DNA of 64,000 bases from Hibiscus mutabilis (taxonomy: Eukaryota; Streptophyta; Magnoliopsida; Malvales; Malvaceae): the NCBI GenBank assembly GCA_019671005.1, contig CM033745.1, positions 46,433,241 through 46,497,240 of the forward strand. Direction: 5' to 3'. The position numbers and the translations under genes are program-made. The notes under the pieces are model-generated. The model ran no database searches and was not told the origin of the DNA. It worked only from the letters and a program-made list of their open reading frames with translations. Positions 35,374 to 46,092 of this stretch are shown here, piece by piece; the first letter of the stretch is position 1, and every line of letters begins with the position of its first letter.

Positions 35374-36868
35374 TGTTGGAGTATGCCCAAAGACCAATCA
35401 TGAGATGGTTATAAAAGACATACTTATTTTATCTTGTTTATATTTATAAAGCCATTATTATTATTATTTCAGTCTTATTCTGTGCATCTATAAATAAACT
35501 GAATTATAATAAAGTCCTTAGAATAATATAGTTATTCTTGAATGTCCTTAGTCGAGAATTATGTGGGCATGTACAACAATAATGTATTAAGACTAATATG
35601 TAGTTGATTGATGACAAAGTGTTGTCATTGACATGGATATGTCAAGATCAATACATAAGTATGTGTTAGAGAACGACATACTGGACTGACCCGCTATGAG
35701 CATGTTTCTTGGATTATTATGTGACAGTCACAACATTGCTCATGGTGATAACTACATATATGATCCTCAAACTTGATATCACTATTATTTCAACATCGTG
35801 AGTGACATATTTTGATATGGTCAAACGTGTGTCATAACTGACTACACTATAAAGAATGATATTGGATATGTCACAATCTATGTAGCGGAATATAGTTGAT
35901 CAAGATAGGATTTGTCCCTCCTACATAGTAGAAGTAATATCATAGGCCACTTGATTGAGTGAGACTAGAAAATGCATGGCCATGCTTGAATAAATTGATA
36001 TAGGATATCATAGTTGTTCGTTTATAATCGTCTCCTCAAGATATCAAGAAAATATTAGATGGACTATATAAGTGCGACTAATCCATGACTTGTGTCTGAT
36101 CTAGATATGAGGATAAAAGGATGAAATACATAATATAAGTTAATCACAGAAAAGGTTAAATCGAACCACAACTTCATGTAACTTAGGTAGCAATGATGTA
36201 TTGCTAGATGCAACTCATTGCTTGTAATATTAAAATTGTTCTAGATATTACTGCTAACGTTACATGAACCTACAAGGGTCACACCCTATGATTAAAACGA
36301 ACAAATATTGACTAGATAGCATGTGTACAAACTTGTTGTGCGCGAAATAAGTAAAAATCAAAATTATTATGATTATTGGAATTATAGATAATTTCGGTTA
36401 TATATATTTTAATACTAGATAATTAATGTAATTATCATATACTATTAAAATATATATCCCTAAAGAAACTTGATAGAAGTAGAATCAGATTTTACATATT
36501 TAATTATATTCGGATAAATATAATGTATAGTTAAAGAATCTGAATTTAATTAGAATTAGGGTTTTAAATGCTATATAAAGGCATGAGGTCTAGTAGCCAA
36601 GTGTATGCTTTTCTGAAAACCTCTCTAACAGTTAGAGAAGAGAAAATATTGTTCGTTTTATTTGGGTGGACTGCGTAGAGGTCGGAATGCTACTGTGACG
36701 ACTCAGATTCGATTTGGATTCTCCTATACTCACTGCAAATTTCTATATTTATTGAGGTAACGTTTCATCCTTTATCACCCCGAATTCATCCCTTGTACAT
36801 GGATCACTGATGGATTACGCCAGATAATTTTTTCACTGTGCCATGGGGTGTACCGACGTTTCTCAACA
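35374..36868 (+). mobile_element. Solo LTR of copia type nested in the 5' LTR
   Basis: 1495 bp, TGTTGGAGTATGCCC to TTTCTCAACA, flanked by TAGTA at 35369-35373 and 36869-36873. The 3' LTR of the host element is uninterrupted at this site, giving an exact empty-site control. A TATA box (CTATATAAAGG) lies at 36571-36581. No coding. The TGTTGG...CAACA ends and 5-bp duplication suit Ty1/copia; the lineage is not determined. Confidence 0.9.
36572..36579 (+). promoter_or_regulatory. TATA box of the nested copia-type LTR
   Basis: TATATAAA about 1.2 kb into the LTR, followed by a plausible leader (AACCTCTCTAACAGTTAGAG). Confidence 0.5.
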
Positions 36869-37277
36869 TAGTAGATGTCTACCACTGAGCTTTATAAGCT
36901 CAGTGCTTGGAATCGTTGTTTTTATGCGTAAGTTGATCGTAGAATCGAGGAGCACTACCAGTACAAGATCTCAGCATGTGGTGATCTCTAGTGTACGGTG
37001 CTTGTGTTTAGTGGGTTATGTATTCATAGAACCTTACGTGGTGGAGTCTGTAATTATTATTTTCAAAATTGTATTTATCAAATTGAATGTTCAAATGTTT
37101 TAAATTTAAATTGGAGCTCATTTATACCGTTTTGATTATTTATTTATATTTTCAACTGTTAGCTTTAAATGTTTTAAGAAATGCCTTGCTGGGCTAAACC
37201 AGTTTGAGAAATTTTATGAATTTTGGGTTGGGCTTGAGGCCCAAATATGACATTTGGGTTGAGGTTGTTACATTTAG

Positions 37278-37289
37278 TGGTATCAGAGC
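37278..37289 (+). other. Primer-binding site, initiator Met tRNA
   Basis: TGGTATCAGAGC, the standard complement of the plant initiator methionine tRNA 3' end, five bases after the LTR end. Confidence 0.9.
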
Positions 37290-40200
37290 TTAGGTTTAGC
37301 CGATTCTTGGAAACCTCGGGTGGTATATGTCGTTTTAGTAAGTTGTCTAGTGAATACAAGCCCTTAAATTAAGTTCGTACTCCTTAAGACTAGAATCTTG
37401 ATGATGTGTCCAATGTTGCGATGATAAAATGGTTACGGTCGTGGCCGAGAGGGCCGAGTTAAGTGTTGAGTTGCTCATGGGAGCGATTTTAGGGGGCGAT
37501 GTCGCCCTGAATTATTGAGATACAAGTTAGTTAAATGATGCTAGAGTCGAGGATGTGTCCTCCTCTTACCACCTGATTGGCGTCTTCGTTGTGTGTTGAA
37601 GACGTTCTAATACCTTCAGATACGTTATGAAAGTTCTTAGCAAGAAATCTTCATCATTAAGCGTGAATAACGATTGTGATGCGGGTATAGATTATTTGCT
37701 CTCAAATCAATCAAGTGGATGCATGATTAGTTGGATGACATTTTGTTCGCTTAAAAAAAGAGTCTTGTTGATACTTGGAGAGTATCATCTCCCTTCTCAG
37801 TGGCATTTCTCAGAGATAATGGATTTGGTATCTGCTAGTTCGTTAGAGTGTGATCAAAGTTAGATATTCTTCTAGTTTGATGAAGCTACCTTCTTGGAAG
37901 TTGTTGCACCTTTAAAATTGCTTTGGTTAATCAAGCACGATGCTAGCCAGTAATGTCGAGAGTTATTCTCGAGGGAACTCAACCTTTGGTAATGAGAATG
38001 TTGAATTGTTGCCTTTGTAGCGTGATCTTTGTAGTGGTTGGTTAGAAAACGACACAACAGGATTGTGAGATATGCTTGACCGTTCGATAGAGCTAATACG
38101 TAGAGTTCGATGCTTGGGAGCTTTATGACAGTCAGAGTGGTTGTTTATGTTTCTTGGATGAGTCGTCAGGACTTCCTCCCCGTCAAGAACGTGAATAGAT
38201 GTTGAGGTAAGGCTGAGTGGGACGTCGATGCCCATCGCCCTTGTTAGAGGACACCGACCCAGTTGAGAAAGTCAAAAGTTCAGTTGCGAAGACGCAACCC
38301 GAACGAGGTTTCTTTTGCCTAATGTTTCATCCAATGAAGAGTTAAGCTTGTTCGCTAGTAAGAAGTTGGTTCGTTGAGGTGGTGCTTAAACCGCTGATAT
38401 CTTGTTAAGTGACAGTGGAAGACTGTTACGTGTCTCCTAAGGTGGATGACTCATTTAACAAATTGTGAAGTACCCTGTGTGTTTTTCTAGGATTGTTTCA
38501 GGAATGAGATTGTTATGTTAAAGTGTTGGAGGCTAGTAGTTTCAAAATGAATTTTGGCATGAGGATTTTTCTCTTTAGGGCATGTCATGGTAACGTTTGA
38601 TGTCTTTAGTGACATTGAGGTGTTTCAGCTATGATAAGGTAGGAGCCACTGTGTCGTCTCTCGAATATGAGTTGATGCTTTGTGTGACGCATGTGAATAT
38701 ATAAGAATATAGAATTATGAGCATCGACGAGATAATGACCTTGTGTTTGGGAAGGGTTAGTTATCGTGTAATCAATTAAGGAGGCAAGGGTTGAGACTTT
38801 GTAAATGCTTTTGATTTGTATCACAGTTTCCTTGGAACGAGTCGATGAACATCGGTGGAAATCTGAGCTACGTAAGACCTTTTTTGTGACAGTGGTGCTG
38901 ACTCGATTAGAGTCAAATAAGATATTGAGATTTTTGAGTATGTTTTGTTGTCTCGTCATTGTCACATTTTTGTGTTAAAAATGGGGATATTGTGTTCACC
39001 TCAACAGTGTGAAATTTGGGTGCTTGATCTTTAAAGAATTTGATGTTTGGACAACGACGTGAGTCGAAGTAATTAACAGATATTGACCATATATGATCGA
39101 TCACCACCTAAGTACAATAAACTTGATAAGTGATAAGTTGTACGAAGTTAGTTCGGGTTATAGTATCATGCTGCCCATGTGGGGCGATCAAGGATCGCAA
39201 GTGATGGTCGTGTAAAGGAGTATCGATACTAGCTCTATATGGTACCGATACTTGTTTCTTTTGGTATCAGTACTTATCAACCAATATCGATATCCGTGTG
39301 GTTTAATTGTTAAGCTTCGTGTTGAGGATTAGTTAGTTTTAAAAGCCGTGAGAAGTATTAGTTGCTTATATTTAAGTGGGCTCAGTGTTATGGTTGAATT
39401 ATAGGTCAAATGGTTTCTGATGGATTGTGAAATCTTTAGTGGGTCTTTTAGAGAAAGACATGTCAAGGAAAGAGATTCTTCTCATATAGTAAAATGGTCA
39501 ATATACGGTGAATTTTAGGAGCGATAGTTTGTACCAAACTTTCACCATGTGTTTTTGGGAAACAATGTAGGGTCGAGTGTTTGAGGTTGTGATAAGTGGT
39601 TAACTCGTCGTCAGTTGGGAGTCTAACATTAAGCTTGTCAGAGTTGGCAAGTTGAGATCTAGATGGATAGTTTGCTTGGTTTGTTTGCAGGTTTGGTTGT
39701 ATGACACTATGACGTGTACATTTTACCATTTGACATGAGATTCGAGGTTTTGTGATGGAACCTTATCCCTTGGTGGGATTTCATGTGATGAAAATTTTGA
39801 GTGATAGCATATATGACATGTTTTCCAAACACGCTATAGTTTTGAGTGTAAGACTTATGCGTAAACTGAGTTATGAGAGCTACTTTAGTTGTCGATATGA
39901 GATATCATGCCAAGTTTAAGGTAAGTGTTTGAGGTGAGTCGAGACATCATTCATTTTTAGAAGTCTTGCACCAGGAAAGCAATGTTTCTGATATGGGATG
40001 CCATTAGAGTTAAAGTCTCCTTCAGGGAGTCACCACGAGAAGAATTGTTTTGTTTTAGACCCAATGGTTGTTTAACATCTTGTTCTTTTTAGATCGTACG
40101 TTGTTGTGGAAGGACTTTATGTGCAACAATCTTTTGGGTTCTACAACGTAAGTTAAGTTTCTTTAATGATGTATTCATGTGACATTTTATTGGGGTACCA

Positions 40201-40427
40201 TTGGGTTTTGCTCTTCGTCTATGATGCACCAAGCGAAGATGGATTCTTTCTAAGAGAATGAATTAGTTGAGATTATGTTTGTATCGTCAGAAGATAAGGG
40301 ATACATTTGGGAAATGTTGTGAGAGATCAGAGTAGCAAAACAGGATATGTGTGAGAGCGTTGGAGAGTTATAAAAGTTTCAGCATCTTCTCTAGTTTACC
40401 GGTACAAATTTTGAGGAAATTTATTTT
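37290..40427 (+). other. Non-coding interior of the long-LTR element
   Basis: No frame of family character. The longest frames (38606-38965 and 38913-39107, both minus) show no known motif. At 39219-39298 it carries a cluster of TATCGATAC / TACCGATAC motifs like those in the LTRs. Confidence 0.65.
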
Positions 40428-40440
40428 AAAGAGGAGAGAG
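40428..40440 (+). other. Polypurine tract
   Basis: AAAGAGGAGAGAG one base before the 3' LTR. Confidence 0.85.
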
Positions 40441-40441
40441 T

Positions 40442-43160
40442 TGTAACAACCCAAACTTTGGGTTAGCAATCGGGTCTAGGACTCGGATTTTGGGCCTTTA
40501 TTTTGGAAGCATAGTTAAGAATATTCAGAGGGCCCATTACATTGGTGGGAGAGGTTTGAATTTTAAAAGGATGATGATAGCAAAAAAGGAGAGATATTAT
40601 TATGATGAGAGAAAAGAAAGAAAAATAAAAAAGTGGATAGTGAGAGAGAGAAGAGGAAATGGTAGAAAAGTCGAGGGAAGAAATTTGAAACTCTGATCTA
40701 CGAAGATCGGGTTGTCATTTTTCGACACTATCAATACCATTGGAAAGATCTCACTGAGTCGAGTCAGCCAGTGGTCGCCGTTGCCGCCATCATTCTCTGG
40801 GGTAAGGGGAAACAAGTTTCGAGTTGCTTGAAAAAAGGTAGTTCTGGCAGTCAAATCACAAAACAAAGGTCACCAGCGTGCTCACCGGTCGGAGAACAGC
40901 AAGAGTGGAGCTCTTCGCCGCCGTTCGATGATCGAATGAGGCCCTATGCATCACCATGCGCTGCCCCTACAAGTGGCGTGCGTAGCAGAGAGCAGGTGCA
41001 CATATGCCCATGTGCATCACGTCGCACTGGTTAGCTCTCCCTAGGGTGCACCATAGCCTTCATGCACCTACCCATACAAGATTCTGTTCTAAGGGTGCAC
41101 CCAGCTTACTGTGCGCCTAGTCGTACAGGATCACCAGGGCGTTGACTGGCCGTTGAATTTTTTAGGAGACTCTACCCAAGGGTTTCTCAATGTTCCGGAT
41201 CTATTAGCATAGTTCGTTTTGCCAAATTCAAACCCGATAAGCTGTTTTTACGCAATTGACCTTTTGAATTCATTAATGTATATGATTAAGTGATACTTAT
41301 GGTATTAATTGATATACGAGGATTATTCGGGATCAGATATTAGATCAAGTGGAATATTCGAGAAGCTCAGATGAGGATTTTAGCGATATCGGCTTAAGGT
41401 TAGTACACCTCGAACTCCAAAATACTTCATAAGCATCATAAGTGTAATTGTCTTGCTTGTTAGTGGTTGCAAAATAGTTGATGATAGATAAACATGTGTT
41501 GAGATTGGTATTATGAGGCTTGTATGTATGAGATGCATGAGGAGTTTTGGGAATAATTTGAGATGCTCGTATGAGCTTTGGAGACAGTGTAGAGCTGTTT
41601 GAATGTTCGTATAATTATTTGATTAGTTGATTTACATGTTGTGTTGCTTAAGTGCTTGAGATATGATTTGGCATGTTCGATGGAGATTATACTAAATGGA
41701 CTGATAATTGGTAATATTTGAAAAAATGATTATGAAACCGATAATTAATATTAATTAAATGAATATGTTAGTAAATAAACCCTAATGATTTTTATAAGCT
41801 TTAGGGATCGAATAAACGTTGCAATATCGTAATTTGAGGGAATTGTACGAACCCGTAAGTAGGGTATCGGTACGAGCTTTGGCTGTACTGGTACGCGATT
41901 GAGGGTCGTATCGTTACCCATACCGATACTTGTAGAAATTAAAGATTTCTAGTAAGCAGTTTAGAATAGGTACGTGTGTGAGTACCGATACCCGAGTGTA
42001 CTATATCAATACTTGTGTTTAAGTACCGGTACCCGATACACTAAATAATCTATCAATGTAAATTGAAAATGGAAATTGATATGAATGTTAATAATTGAAG
42101 TACACCTTGATAAATGAGATAATGCGGATTAATGGAAACAATGAATACAATTAATTCTATACTTCTTCATAATGTACTAACAACTCGGTAATGTAAAATA
42201 AATTACGTGATGTGAATTAGCAAACATAGGGGGATCCTTAGGATTGCGTTGCTTGCATACCGGGTAGACATTTGATTGGTTGAGTCTTCTTGATTGGTGA
42301 GATTCGGATACCCAGTGAAAGTGTGTGCAACACCATTGTTAGAGATACGAAATGGAGGTTACCGATTTTATGTGACCCGAGCCTCATTCGAAGATACTCA
42401 ATGTGGGAGTTCGAGTATGGGTGTATGTTCCGATGCTATGTGACCCGGCCTCACCCAGAGAGTAGATGCTCGAGGGGGGATTCCGAACAAGGGCGTATAT
42501 TCCGATACTATTTGACCCGGCCTCACCCAGAGTGTATGTTCTGATGCTACGTGACCTGGCCTCACTTTAGAGTTGTTGTTGATATGTGCTTTTGCCTAGA
42601 TGATCTGTTGAGATCTTAGGCTTGGTTGGGCCTTGTGTGCTATGTTTGATGACCGTTTTAATGAAAGTATGTGTTTAGGCGACTAGTAGTAGTGCATTTT
42701 GTTTATTTATCTCTCCTTATCGCTCATACTAGCTTACATGCTTATAATTATGACTAACATGAAGTATAGTAGAGTATATGTGTACCACTGAGCTTTGTAA
42801 GCTCAGCGTTCGGAATCATTGTTTTCATGCGTATTTTGATCGTGGGATCGAGGAGCACTACCAGTACATGATTCCAGCATGTGGTGATCTCCAGAGTACG
42901 ATTCTTGTGTTTAGTGGGCTATGTATTCATAGGACCCTGTAATTATTATTTTCAAAATTGTATTTATCAAATCGAATGTTCGAATGTTTTAAATTTAAAT
43001 TGTAGCTACTGTGTACCGTTTTGATTATTTATTTATATTTTTAACTGTTGACTTTAAATATTTTGAGAAATACCTTGTTGGGCTAAACCAATTTAAGAAT
43101 TTTATGGATTTTGGGTTGGGCTTGAGGCTTGAATGTGATATTCGGGTCAAAGGTGTTGCA
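40442..43160 (+). mobile_element. 3' LTR of the long-LTR element
   Basis: 2719 bp, TGTAACAACCC to GGTGTTGCA, collinear with the 5' LTR apart from the nested insertion. Confidence 0.9.
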
Positions 43161-43209
43161 CCTAAAACTAAGGCGCTTGTGGAAAATAAAAGTTTCCACC
43201 ATCAGTGTA
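43161..43209. mobile_element. Foldback MITE, right part
   Basis: CCTAAAACTAAGGCGCTTGT to CCACCATCAGTGTA is the inverted counterpart of the end at 32761. Only the right terminal repeat lies on this side of the LTR element. Confidence 0.65.
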
Positions 43210-43277
43210 TTGGATATAAATCCAATTTATTATAATGTAAATAATTCTCATGTGATCCAGTTAAATATTTATTCATA

Positions 43278-45093
43278 GGGTAAACTATTCATTTAGTACT
43301 CAAACTTATTAACGTGTTTTTGTTTTTTTACCCCACCTGTTTTTGGTAAATAGTACCTAACGTTATGTTTTTGTTTTGTTTTGATACTTCAATCGTTAAA
43401 ATTAACGCAGATGATGAAGTTGGATAATAACAATTTTAGTCTCAAAATTTATACATTTCTATCAATTTGGTCCAAACTCTATCAATTTAGTCATGTTCTT
43501 AAATATTTGAGTTAAAACTACAAATCTCCCATTTATTTCTTTCTTCCTCCACAAAAACCAAACCCTAGCCCTCTTTTTACAGTTTACTTTGTTTTCCCTA
43601 AAAGACGATAAATTGAAAATAAAGAAATAAATTATAAAAGGTTAAAATTCATTTTCAACCATAATCTCTTATATCTATTTATCGGGATATATTACTCAGT
43701 TACAAAGAAAACTTGCATAAAAAAATTATACTTAAACTAAGTTTTCTACTCTTCAACGAATATCTGAAAAAATGAAGTAGAATTCGGTACAGACTCGGCC
43801 GGGCCAAAATAAAATTTGGTTCACAACTCTATCGATGACAATGTTTAAGAAAATACAATGATTCAAATGACAGAAAAAGAGAGGCTAGGGTATTTGGGAA
43901 AGAAGGAAGATAAAGAGAAGGAAATTTTGAATTTTTAACCCAAATATTTAGGATTATTATTAAATTAATAGGGTTTAGAGAAAATTCAAAGAACCGTATA
44001 AGATTTGGGACTAAAGCTATTATTATCTCAATTCAGAATGATTAACGTCATTAGGGATGGCAGACGGATATAGTTTCGCGGATTTCACACCGCATCCGCC
44101 CTAGTTGGGGTGGGGATGGGTATGAGTTTGGTAGGTAGTAGGCGAGTGTGGATGTAAAAAGTCATACCCGTCGTGGGTAGTGGGTAGGTCAGGGTTTAAG
44201 ACCTTACCCGCACCGTATTCGCCCACCCCACATCCGTCCGCCAACTAACTACCTACCATATGAATTTTAGACTATTTATGTTTGTAGACTTTGATTATGC
44301 CTTTTATTATGGTGTTTATGTACTACGATATTGGCTTGTTTAAAAATCTACGTTAATCCTTAAGTTTGTAGACTTTAAACTCAATTAATTTAGTTTGAAA
44401 AAAATGATGGTTTATAATCGAGCTTTAATTTATTGTTTAAGATCGAGCTTGAATTAATCAGGTTATAATTTTGTAATATGTGCGGTTAAGTATAATTTAT
44501 ACAAGTGTAAATATGCTTTAGTTAAGTTAGCTATAGTTAATTAGTTAGTTGTAGTTAAGTAGAATTTATACCGGTGAAAATGTGCTTTAGTTAAGTTAGC
44601 GATCGTTAGTTAGTTGTAGTTAAATTTATATTGGTGTAAATGAATTATATATATACTTGATCAATCAATAAAGTATGCGAAGTTGTACTCTTTTTTACAA
44701 AAGTATATGGTTTATTTTTACATAATTTGATATTAGTTGTTGCTTGTAGGCGAATACGGGTTGGGTGGTGGATGTCCAGTTGGGTAGTGGGTGTGGCGAT
44801 GGATTTGAGAATGTACCCACGTGGGCGGGTGTGGATTTGAAAATTGTACCCGCTGTGGGTAATGGGTAGGTGGTGGATATGAAAGTTTTAGGTGGGGATA
44901 GGGATGGGGTATCCACACCTGCCCTGCCCATTTGCCATCCCTAAACGTCGTCACCATCATCGTTAATTTCTATCGGTTGAAGTACCAAAACAGAACAAAA
45001 TCGTAACATTTGATACCATTGTGTCAAAAAAATATGTGGGCTACAAAAATAAAAACAAAGTAATATGTTGGGTACTAAACAAGTAGTTTACCC
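43278..45093. mobile_element. Long-TIR Mutator-like element (non-autonomous)
   Basis: The left end GGGTAAACTATTCATTTAGT and the inverted right end (GGGTAAACTACTTGTTTAGT on the minus strand) stay similar for over 100 bp. Flanks TTATTCATA (43269-43277) and TTACTTATA (45094-45102) agree at 7 of 9 bases, the 9-bp duplication size of Mutator elements. No transposase. A hAT-like element sits inside. Confidence 0.7.
44052..44943. mobile_element. hAT-like non-autonomous element nested in the Mutator-like element
   Basis: Ends TAGGGATGGCA and TGCCATCCCTA are inverted. Flanks AACGTCAT (44044-44051) and AACGTCGT (44944-44951) match at 7 of 8 bases, the hAT duplication size. The interior holds GGGTAGTGGGTAGG-type sequence and no transposase. 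Confidence 0.7.
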
Positions 45094-45102
45094 TTACTTA
45101 TA

Positions 45103-46092
45103 ATGGATCAATTTATCAATTTTTTAAATTGAGCGACTGTTTTGTAATTTTTCATAATGACACAGTAAAAATCGGTAGGAGACCAAAATTATAGTTTACC
45201 CTAATTTTTATCTTGGATGACACATGACCCATTTTCTTGGATGATAATAAATTTTGAAAATAAATATTTTTTTAATTACAAGTGAGGGAAGTTTACAAGG
45301 GCCGTTTGTTTCAAATGTTTTCATTATTTCTTTAAGTTATTCATTATTTCCATTTCTATTTTATTTTCTATATTTGTCTGGAATTGCATAATAAAAGAAA
45401 GAAAACGGAAGGCTATTAGGGAAATTGTTCAACACGTGTAAAATTGGTTATGGAAAATCTTGGAACCAAATCAATCCCTTTTTAAACAGATCATAAAGGG
45501 TGGAGAGTAATGATTTTTACAACAGTTTTCTTGTTTTTGACCAGGTATTGTTCTTCCATTGCATCTTACAAACTTTTGAACCATGTTTCTTTCTATTTTT
45601 TTCCTCAAAATTTTGTGTCTGTTATTTAAGAACGAAAAGGAATTTGAAAAAGTTCATAAGAAGATTGGATTAGAAGAATTTATGGCTGAAATTTGATGAA
45701 AGAAGGAAAATTTTGATTATTTTTCCCCAGATTTTGATGGAAAATCTCAGTTCCCGTCATTGGAAGTTAGGAATAGGTTGAATGTGGTTGAAGGTGGGAG
45801 GTATTGCTGTTACATATGAAGTTTTGAAGCCATGTGATCTGGTGAAGCCAGGGATTCTCTATTTATTTATTGAAAAAAAAATCTCAAAATTTCATAAACA
45901 ATTTTAATTTTTTTTTTTTCATAAATCAGTTTTTTGAAATTTAAATAATGTTCTTCAATTTTTGTCATTGTTTAGATTTTATTCATATAAGTTTAAAAGT
46001 AATGATTAATTTATTGGTGAAATTGGTGCAACTGTTACCCTCTATACACATACATCATACCATAACTGATTAAAAGTTGTTGAATTGTTTAG
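45103..46092 (+). other. Upstream region of the OCT7-like gene
   Basis: No coding. A TTTGACCAG/GTATTG donor near 45544 and GAATTGTTTAG acceptor right before the ATG at 46093 suggest a 5' UTR intron of about 550 bp. This is inference; no clear TATA box is chosen. Confidence 0.4.

Larger units (their letters stand above)
33071..37272 (+). mobile_element. 5' LTR of the long-LTR element, split by a copia-type solo LTR
   Basis: 4202 bp including the nested 1495-bp insertion plus one 5-bp duplication, giving about 2.7 kb of own sequence, matching the 2719-bp 3' LTR. A purine-rich leader-like tract (GAGAGAGAAGAAG) is at 33236-33310. Confidence 0.9.
33071..43160 (+). mobile_element. Non-coding long-LTR retrotransposon (Tekay/Del-like)
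   Basis: Two LTRs start TGTAATAACCC (33071) and TGTAACAACCC (40442), and end GTTGTTACA (37272) and GGTGTTGCA (43160). PBS TGGTATCAGAGC lies 5 bp behind the 5' LTR, PPT AAAGAGGAGAGAG lies just before the 3' LTR, and CCTAA flanks the whole. The 3.2-kb interior has no gag or pol I can recognise, so it is either a large non-autonomous derivative or heavily decayed. In the first 108 aligned LTR bases I count 13 mismatches, 11 of them transitions. The lineage is inferred from the long TGTAAY LTRs. Confidence 0.9.

Noticed and set aside
38606..38965. 119-codon minus-strand frame in the long-LTR element interior
   Set aside because: No family features; nearby frames of similar size occur on both strands.
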